Positions 1 through 5,373 of a stretch of 7,852 nucleotides of DNA are shown in pieces (the stretch's first letter is position 1; every line of letters starts with the position of its first letter). The stretch is from CAIRDP01 sp037141915. GTDB taxonomy: Bacteria > Bacteroidota > Bacteroidia > Bacteroidales > FEN-979. The notes beneath the pieces are model-generated. The model was not told the origin of the DNA. It searched no databases and saw nothing but the letters and a program-made list of their open reading frames with translations. The translations under genes and the position numbers were made by a program. The stretch is taken from assembly GCA_037141915.1 (NCBI GenBank), contig JBAXBP010000167.1:1-7852 (forward strand), in the 5' to 3' direction.

Positions 1-20
1 ACTTCGTAAATAGTCAAACC

Positions 21-254
21 ATGAACTCAACCTTTTTAACCCTCAACTGGATGGATCTTCTCAAAGGTCTCCTCGTTGCCGTCATCGGCGCAATCCTCAC
101 GGCAGTTTACCAGGCTCTCCAGGCTGGCACATTGACCTTCACCTGGGCATTCTTCCAACCCATCCTCTTGACCAGCCTGGCAGCAGGCATTGCCTATCTG
201 ATCAAGAACTTCCTGACCAATAGTCAGGGCTTTCCCTTAAAGACCGAAAAATGA
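21..254 (+). CDS. Holin-like small membrane protein of a phage lysis cassette
   Basis: A 77-aa protein with two hydrophobic stretches, about residues 12-33 (rich in L, V, A, I) and 44-64, joined by a short polar turn and ending in a short charged tail with lysines. This size and two-helix topology fit small holins, which make holes in the inner membrane so that a cytoplasmic endolysin can reach the peptidoglycan. The strongest support is context: its TGA overlaps the ATG of the lysozyme gene (ATGA at 251-254), so the two are translationally coupled. Similar small proteins occur next to endolysins in Bacteroidota phages and prophages (family knowledge, not searched here). The ATG at 21 puts a short polar segment before the first helix. 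A second in-frame ATG lies at 51. No Shine-Dalgarno sequence is visible. A non-holin small phage membrane protein remains possible. Confidence 0.62.
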   Translation: MNSTFLTLNWMDLLKGLLVAVIGAILTAVYQALQAGTLTFTWAFFQPILLTSLAAGIAYLIKNFLTNSQGFPLKTEK

Positions 255-766
255 CAACATCCGAAAAAGGCCTCGCCCTCATCGAGCATTACGAAGGTCT
301 CCGTTCACAGGCTTATCGCTGTCCTGCCGGCGTCTGGACCATCGGGATTGGTACAACCATCTATCCCGACGGACCCCCCGTCAAAGAAGGTGACCGGATC
401 TCTTATAAGCAGGCCAGGGACTATCTGATGCATGATCTCCGTAAAATCGAATACCAGCTCAGCGAAATGCTTACAATCCGCCTCATGCAATATCAATTCG
501 ATGCGCTGGTATCCTTCGCCTATAATGTTGGCTGTAACGCCCTCCGGAAATCCTCCCTGCTCAGGTATGTCAACGCCCGTGATACCAACACCTCCATTGA
601 ATATGCCTTCCTGATGTACACAAAATGCCTGGGAATTCCAGGCATCGACGATGATCACGACGGCCAGATCGACGAACCAGGCGAAAAGCAAGACTCCCCT
701 GGCCTCATTACAAGACGGAAGTCCGAAGCCTGGTTATACATTCACAACGAATTGAAATACTTCTAA
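251..766 (+). CDS. GH24 phage lysozyme (endolysin) with a D-rich loop insertion
   Basis: A 171-aa muramidase of glycoside hydrolase family 24, which cuts the MurNAc-GlcNAc bond of peptidoglycan to lyse the host. The catalytic triad in its E-8-(D/C)-5-T spacing is visible as E15 (HYEGLR), C24 and T30 (VWTIGIG). The helical core follows (QYQFDALVSFAYNVG, residues 80-94), then the conserved GLITRRKSEAWLY segment at 151-163. There is no signal peptide or N-terminal membrane segment, so export should depend on the holin-like protein encoded just upstream. Residues 128-150 form an insertion before the GL-x-x-RR motif that contains D133-x-D135-x-D137-G-x-I140-D141, resembling an EF-hand or dockerin calcium loop. 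The usual position-12 Glu is replaced by Gly144, with Glu at 142 and 145. The start is fixed by the 4-base overlap with the upstream gene. Family assignment is secure; the calcium role is inferred. Confidence 0.93.
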   Translation: MTTSEKGLALIEHYEGLRSQAYRCPAGVWTIGIGTTIYPDGPPVKEGDRISYKQARDYLMHDLRKIEYQLSEMLTIRLMQYQFDALVSFAYNVGCNALRKSSLLRYVNARDTNTSIEYAFLMYTKCLGIPGIDDDHDGQIDEPGEKQDSPGLITRRKSEAWLYIHNELKYF

Positions 767-768
767 CC

Positions 769-1401
769 GTGGAATTCTCAATTGACTCAACCAAACTTCT
801 TTCAGCCATCAAAAAGCCATTGGTTTGGATTTCCATCATTCTTGCTATACTACTTATCGGAGCCATCGTCCTGGAACGTATTTTACACGACGAATCCAGG
901 AACAAGATAATTCGTAATCAGGCCGCCCTGATCTCATCATTCAAATATGCCGCAGTCAAAATAGATACAATCCACGATACCATTCGCCTTCCTGGGCAGT
1001 TTATCATAAAACCTATTCCAGTTAAAACACTCATCCACGACACCATTCTGGTCCCTAATCGCGAATGTTGGTACGATTCTATCTTCAGCCAAACCGGCAT
1101 CCGCTTCCGCTGGCAAGCCAAAGGCGACCTCCAATCCATCACATTCTCCGATTTCACCTGGCCCAAAGATATCATCACCATCACCCGGCAGGTCGACACC
1201 TGCATCACCAGACCCATCCCAAAACAACCCCTATTCCGAATCGGCCCATACGTCGGCATCTCCCTCAACTCCTTCCAAACTTTTCCCGGCCTCGAAGCCG
1301 GCGCCCAGCTCGTAATCAAAGATCAACTCAACATATCCGCCGGAGGCCTCTACCTCAATGGCTTTTATGGCAACCTGAGATTAGGCTGGCTCTTCAAATA
1401 A
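769..1401 (+). CDS. Membrane-anchored phage protein, possible spanin-like lysis protein
   Basis: A 210-aa protein starting at a GTG two bases after the lysozyme stop, which implies translational coupling; no in-frame ATG precedes the hydrophobic segment. One N-terminal membrane helix (about residues 18-35) follows a basic KK at 15-16, predicting an inner-membrane anchor with the rest outside the cytoplasm. Residues 64-96 carry two related motifs, DTIHDTIRLP and IHDTILVP, of the kind seen in hypothetical proteins of Bacteroidota phages (possibly the DUF6808 group, from memory). The last 55 residues (156-210) alternate hydrophobic and glycine/polar residues like beta-hairpins of an outer-membrane barrel (GPYVGIS, NISAGGLYL, GNLRLGWLF). 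Spanins lie next to holin and endolysin genes and bridge inner and outer membranes, so a spanin-like role is plausible. No lipobox or embedded second spanin gene was recognised. The function is not established. Confidence 0.6.
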   Translation: MEFSIDSTKLLSAIKKPLVWISIILAILLIGAIVLERILHDESRNKIIRNQAALISSFKYAAVKIDTIHDTIRLPGQFIIKPIPVKTLIHDTILVPNRECWYDSIFSQTGIRFRWQAKGDLQSITFSDFTWPKDIITITRQVDTCITRPIPKQPLFRIGPYVGISLNSFQTFPGLEAGAQLVIKDQLNISAGGLYLNGFYGNLRLGWLFK

Positions 1402-1537
1402 TCAGGTTTTGCAATATTGATTGATTTTGTAACTTTACCAGTTATAATAATCACTATTCCCTATTTTGCTGTTGTCAAAACACGAGGTAACATTTGTGTA
1501 CTGGGATATTATATCAATAAACTAAATAAAAAACACC
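1402..1537 (+). other. AT-rich junction between lysis cassette and defence genes
   Basis: This 136-bp gap has no supportable gene on either strand. Base composition falls sharply from the roughly 50% GC lysis genes to the AT-rich DUF262 gene. It ends in an A-rich leader (AATAAACTAAATAAAAAACACC before the ATG, given here as positions 1516-1537) without a Shine-Dalgarno sequence, which is usual for Bacteroidota. No strong hairpin plus T-run terminator is visible after the lysis genes. It is the most likely place for the promoter of the defence genes and for the left boundary of the inserted cargo. Confidence 0.6.
1465..1496 (+). promoter_or_regulatory. Candidate Bacteroidota-type promoter for the defence genes
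   Basis: TTTG at 1465-1468 is followed 19 bases later by TAACATTTG at 1488-1496. This resembles the Bacteroidota primary-sigma pattern (TTTG, about 19-21 bases, TAnnTTTG), except that the second element has three bases instead of two between TA and TTTG. A competing candidate is TTTG at 1408-1411, then 18 bases, then TAACTTTA at 1430-1437, which has the right internal spacing but one mismatch. Either would give a leader of tens of bases before the ATG at 1538. Such short motifs arise by chance in AT-rich DNA, so this is tentative. Confidence 0.3.
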
Positions 1538-3376
1538 ATGGATGTTCAACCAGACAAACAAAACATTGACAAACTTTTCTCGAACACAACGTTTTACATT
1601 GATTTTTACCAACGGCAATATAAATGGACCGATGAACCAGTAAAAAGATTATTGGATGATGTCTATTATAAGTTTAATGAAGAGTATAAAAAGTACAAGG
1701 ATTTAAGTTTGCCGCTTGATCAGGTAATTAGTAAATATGGTTGGTATTATCTAAATACCTATGTTACAAACAATGTCGATGGTAAATTGTATGTTGTTGA
1801 TGGCCAGCAAAGATTGACGACTCTCACTTTAATCCTAATCAAGCTGAAGCATCAATCGAAACATTTCAATTCTCAGTTGGAAGGATGGATAAGCAACAAG
1901 ATTGTGGGTCTTTCGGGTTATAAAACTGACTTTTGGATGAACCATGAAGCTCATAAAATTGCAATGAAAGGATTATTTGATGGGAAAGACCTGGATAAAA
2001 TTGATGTCAGTTCGGGCCTTACTGCTGAGAATATGGTGAAAAATTATAGTGTGGTTTCTTCCCGGCTTGATTCAGAGTTGATTAACGAACATCGCTTTGA
2101 AAGTTTTGTATTTTATATAATGCATCGGCTTGTTCTCATTAATCTTAACGTAGAGCAGACGGATGTTCCGATGGTCTTTGAAGTAATAAACGACCGTGGC
2201 GTGCGCTTGAAACCGTATGAAATTTTGAAAGGTAAATTATTAGGGCAAATTTCAAAAGTTGAACTGGAAGGTTTGAAATTGAATGAACTTTGGGATGGGC
2301 AGGTTTCAAATGTCAATTCATTTAAGGAAGATGAAATTGACCAGTTCTTTATTTATTTCCTGAAAGCGAAATTTGCTGATACAATTGGGGAAGGAAGAAA
2401 GTATGACAAAGAATACCATCGTGCTATTTTTTCCGAGAATAAACTAAATCTTGATCATAATCCCCAAGAAGTAAAGCGTTGGCTTCAACATGATTTCAAA
2501 TATTTCACGAATCTTTACTCCCAAGTGTTGAAATATTACCGAGATAATTCGCTTGATAATGGTTTCTCCTCTGTGTATTACAATAGTTTAACAGAAATGG
2601 ATAGTCAATTTTTACTTATTCTATCTGCTTGTGTTTTAAATGACAAACAAGAGGTTGAAAAAATAAAAACAATTGCATATGAGGTTGACAGATTGTTTTG
2701 TTTGCTTCAGTTACAAAGAAGTTATGGCAGTAATTCTTTTAATGTTTCCATTTATAAGCTAAGTGCTGAAATAAGAAACAAAGATGTTTCACTTATCCGA
2801 CCTGCTTTTGATAAACTCCTTTTGGAACTATTAACCGATGCAAGAGGTGTTCAGGCAAATACACCTTTATCTTATGGTTTCTTTAAAGAAACAGGGATAG
2901 AATTGGATAAACGATTTAAGAGATACTTCTTTGCAAGGATTGAAAAATTTATTGCTGATAATACAAATTTGAATGTCAAACATACTCTTTATGATTTAGT
3001 TCAAAACACAGGTTCTGTTAATGGATTTCATATTGAACATATCCTTGCCGATAATGAGGAAAACCTTCTTCTTTTTGGCGGTGAGGAAGAAAAATTTAAA
3101 AGTGAAAGAAATCGACTTGGTGGACTTCTATTGTTGAAAGGGAAGGATAATATTTCAAGCAACAATGAATCTTATAAAAGGAAATTGAAATCTTATGCAA
3201 ATACCTTGTATTGGAATGAAACTTTAAGAGAAGACAGTTATAAGTCAAAACTGGACTTTACAGAAATGATAAAAAAATACAAGTTAAATTTTCGTCCTAT
3301 GAATGAATTTGGACAAAATGAATTAGAGGAAAGGCATAAGTTGTTATTTGATATGGTTTCACACATATGGAGATAA
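1538..3376 (+). CDS. DUF262/DUF1524 (GmrSD-like) restriction nuclease
   Basis: A 612-aa protein with an N-terminal DUF262 domain and a C-terminal DUF1524 HNH-like nuclease domain, the layout of fused GmrSD type IV restriction enzymes that cut modified phage DNA, and also of SspE-type proteins. Visible DUF262 motifs are YQRQYKW (residues 24-30), VVDGQQRLTTL (86-96; DGQQR is the ParB/sulfiredoxin-like nucleotide-binding signature) and FEVINDRG (214-221) followed by the L-KPYEILKGKLL segment. The nuclease core begins with HIEHIL (498-503, with E500-H501), continues to NRLGGLLLL (525-533) and ends in DNISSNNESYKRKL (537-550). Many DUF1524 proteins have GN where this one has G528-G529, so the metal site may be a variant. 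The ATG at 1538 follows an A-rich leader and lies 19 residues before the conserved N-terminal motif region. The gene ends 69 bp before mod on the same strand. Codon use is more AT-rich than in any neighbour. The family is clear; the substrate (hydroxymethyl, glucosyl, phosphorothioate or other DNA) is unknown. Confidence 0.88.
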   Translation: MDVQPDKQNIDKLFSNTTFYIDFYQRQYKWTDEPVKRLLDDVYYKFNEEYKKYKDLSLPLDQVISKYGWYYLNTYVTNNVDGKLYVVDGQQRLTTLTLILIKLKHQSKHFNSQLEGWISNKIVGLSGYKTDFWMNHEAHKIAMKGLFDGKDLDKIDVSSGLTAENMVKNYSVVSSRLDSELINEHRFESFVFYIMHRLVLINLNVEQTDVPMVFEVINDRGVRLKPYEILKGKLLGQISKVELEGLKLNELWDGQVSNVNSFKEDEIDQFFIYFLKAKFADTIGEGRKYDKEYHRAIFSENKLNLDHNPQEVKRWLQHDFKYFTNLYSQVLKYYRDNSLDNGFSSVYYNSLTEMDSQFLLILSACVLNDKQEVEKIKTIAYEVDRLFCLLQLQRSYGSNSFNVSIYKLSAEIRNKDVSLIRPAFDKLLLELLTDARGVQANTPLSYGFFKETGIELDKRFKRYFFARIEKFIADNTNLNVKHTLYDLVQNTGSVNGFHIEHILADNEENLLLFGGEEEKFKSERNRLGGLLLLKGKDNISSNNESYKRKLKSYANTLYWNETLREDSYKSKLDFTEMIKKYKLNFRPMNEFGQNELEERHKLLFDMVSHIWR

Positions 3377-3445
3377 ATAGATATACCATTTCTCTGATTA
3401 TCCTCTAATATTATTGAATTGTAGTAAAATCTCTATTGTTTTATC

Positions 3446-5371
3446 ATGGACAAACCCACGCTCATTAAAAAGATAAAAGTTCTTGAATCATTAACCAACA
3501 ATGAAAAAGCCGATCTCATTCAATTACTTACAAATAAAAAAAAATATGGTTTAGTTTGGGAAGACAAACCCGAGGATGTCGAAAAAGAGATGCTTACTAT
3601 GCTTCCCGTGTTAACGGAAGTCCCAGAACGGAATATTATTGCTAAAGAACTCATTCCTTCAGCTGCATTTACCGAATCTACAGAACAGAATCAGGCTGTT
3701 CCCGATGAATCTGAATCCTCCACAGAGCTGTCAATCTCAGCATTTTCAGGTGAGATCCAGACTGAAGCTCCTAACCATATTCTAATTGAAGGTGATAACC
3801 TTCATTCTTTAACCGCCCTATCCTTTACTCATGAAAGTAAAATTGATCTGATGTATTTCGATCCTCCTTATAATACTGGCAATAAGGATTTTAAATATAA
3901 TGACAATTTTGTTGATAAGGAAGATAGTTACCGTCACAGTAAGTGGTTGAGTTTCATGCATAAAAGATTATTGATTTCAAAAAGACTTCTTAGTGAAAAG
4001 GGTGTGATTTTTATTTCTATTGATGATAATGAACAAGCTCAATTGAAATTATTATGTGATACAGTGTTTGGCGAAGAAAATTTCATAGCGAATATTATTT
4101 GGCAAAAACGAACCTCTCCTGATTCAAGAAGAATTTTAGGACCAGCTCATGATAATATCTTAACTTATGGTAAAACAAATGCTGGATACGAAAATTTAAA
4201 TCTTGTTTCGCTTTCAGAAGAGCAAGAAAAAGCATTTAAAAATCCAGATAATGATCCAAAAGGTCCATGGGTATCTTCTGATTTTACAGCACAAGGATTT
4301 AGGCCAAACCAAATGTATGAGATTATAACTCCAAAGGGGAATAAGTATTTACCGCCAGAAGGACGTTGTTGGAAGAACATTGAATCGGTCTATCGTCAAC
4401 AACTCAAAGATGGGAAAATGTGGTTTGGTATAGATGGAACAAGTATGCCTCGAAGAAAGACATATCTTGCTGAAAGAAAAGGAGCAGTGCCATGGACATG
4501 GTGGGATCATAAGTCATCTGGAAATAACCAGGAAGCTAAAAAAGAAATAATTGAGATCCTTGGAAAAGCAACTGCTTTTGATACTCCAAAACCAATCCGG
4601 CTTTTAAAAAAAATAATTACAATTTCATCGGAGTCGGAATCAATAATCTTGGATGCTTTCGCTGGATCTGGCACAACCTTACATGCTACAATGGCTTTAA
4701 ACGCCGAGGATGGAGGCAAGAGACAATGCATTTTAGCAACTAATAATGAAAATAATATTTGTGAAGAAGTTACCTATGAGAGGAATAAACGTGTTATCCA
4801 AGGATATACCAACACTAAAGGAGTTCAGGTTCCTGGGCTTATAAATAATAATTTACGGTATTATAGAACCGGTTTTGTTCCCAGTGCCAGAACCGAAGTA
4901 AACCGCCGTCTTTTAACAACCGCTAGTACTGAACTTTTAAGAATAAAGGAAGATTGCTACAACGATATTACACTTTCGAATGGATTCGATCCTAAACAAT
5001 GCTCAGTATGCACCAACGATTTGGGTAAATATTTGGTAATAGTTTACCATAGTCGTAAGCAGCATGAGGTTATTAACCGGCTTTGTGTATTCATCGAAAG
5101 TATTTCAGACCTGTCTGAGAAAGTGAAGGTTTACGCGTTTAGTGCCGAAACGGAAGTTCTTTTGGAAGACTTTTATCCGGTAGCCAAGAAAATTAATGCG
5201 GTGCCCCTACCCGATGCAATTTATAATGCATATAGGGCGATCTTCAAAACATTGAAACTTGAAAAGAAGACATATATTACATCATCACCCGAAGAAGAGC
5301 TTGCCATAGATACCAATGGTTCTGCTTCAGAGAACCAACCTGAATCACCCGAATTAAATGAAGAAGTTTAG
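3446..5371 (+). CDS. mod: Type III restriction-modification DNA methyltransferase (Mod)
   Basis: A 641-aa S-adenosylmethionine-dependent N6-adenine methyltransferase. As the Mod subunit of a type III system it recognises a short asymmetric site, methylates one strand and supplies sequence specificity to Res. Residues 1-65 show the typical Mod N-terminus (LIKKIKVLESL, KKKYGLVWEDKPEDVE). HILIEGDNLHSL at 111-122 leads into catalytic motif IV D139-P-P-Y142 followed by NTG. A long central part, roughly 215-385, is the probable target-recognition domain, and SAM-binding motif I follows at DAFAGSGTT (403-411). Motif IV before motif I defines the beta class. The conserved N-terminus begins right at the ATG at 3446, supporting this start. 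The stop lies two bases before res. DNA for the catalytic-to-TRD part (about 3960-4620) is more AT-rich by eye than the ends of the gene, suggesting TRD exchange. A run of nine A covers codons 31-33. The recognition site cannot be read from the sequence. Confidence 0.95.
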   Translation: MDKPTLIKKIKVLESLTNNEKADLIQLLTNKKKYGLVWEDKPEDVEKEMLTMLPVLTEVPERNIIAKELIPSAAFTESTEQNQAVPDESESSTELSISAFSGEIQTEAPNHILIEGDNLHSLTALSFTHESKIDLMYFDPPYNTGNKDFKYNDNFVDKEDSYRHSKWLSFMHKRLLISKRLLSEKGVIFISIDDNEQAQLKLLCDTVFGEENFIANIIWQKRTSPDSRRILGPAHDNILTYGKTNAGYENLNLVSLSEEQEKAFKNPDNDPKGPWVSSDFTAQGFRPNQMYEIITPKGNKYLPPEGRCWKNIESVYRQQLKDGKMWFGIDGTSMPRRKTYLAERKGAVPWTWWDHKSSGNNQEAKKEIIEILGKATAFDTPKPIRLLKKIITISSESESIILDAFAGSGTTLHATMALNAEDGGKRQCILATNNENNICEEVTYERNKRVIQGYTNTKGVQVPGLINNNLRYYRTGFVPSARTEVNRRLLTTASTELLRIKEDCYNDITLSNGFDPKQCSVCTNDLGKYLVIVYHSRKQHEVINRLCVFIESISDLSEKVKVYAFSAETEVLLEDFYPVAKKINAVPLPDAIYNAYRAIFKTLKLEKKTYITSSPEEELAIDTNGSASENQPESPELNEEV

Positions 5372-5373
5372 TT

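Noticed and set aside
305..691. Long minus-strand open frame opposite the lysozyme gene
   Set aside because: It lies wholly antisense to a gene with clear catalytic motifs, its translation resembles no family, and it is explained by the composition of the + strand gene.
918..1424. Open frames overlapping the spanin-like gene on both strands, including a + frame at 1065-1424 that could be an embedded second spanin
   Set aside because: The + frame is rich in R, P, H and Q with no lipobox or membrane segment, typical of out-of-frame reading of C-rich codons. The minus frames overlap the same gene without recognisable features.
1799..1813. DGQQR motif as evidence of a ParB-type partition protein
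   Set aside because: The same fold and signature occur in DUF262, and the YQR-x-Y-x-W, NDRG and C-terminal DUF1524 motifs fit a restriction protein, not ParB.
3377..3445. Promoter or terminator between the DUF262 gene and mod
   Set aside because: The 69-bp gap is AT-rich, but I see neither a stable hairpin with a T-run nor a good TTTG/TAnnTTTG pair, so none is called.
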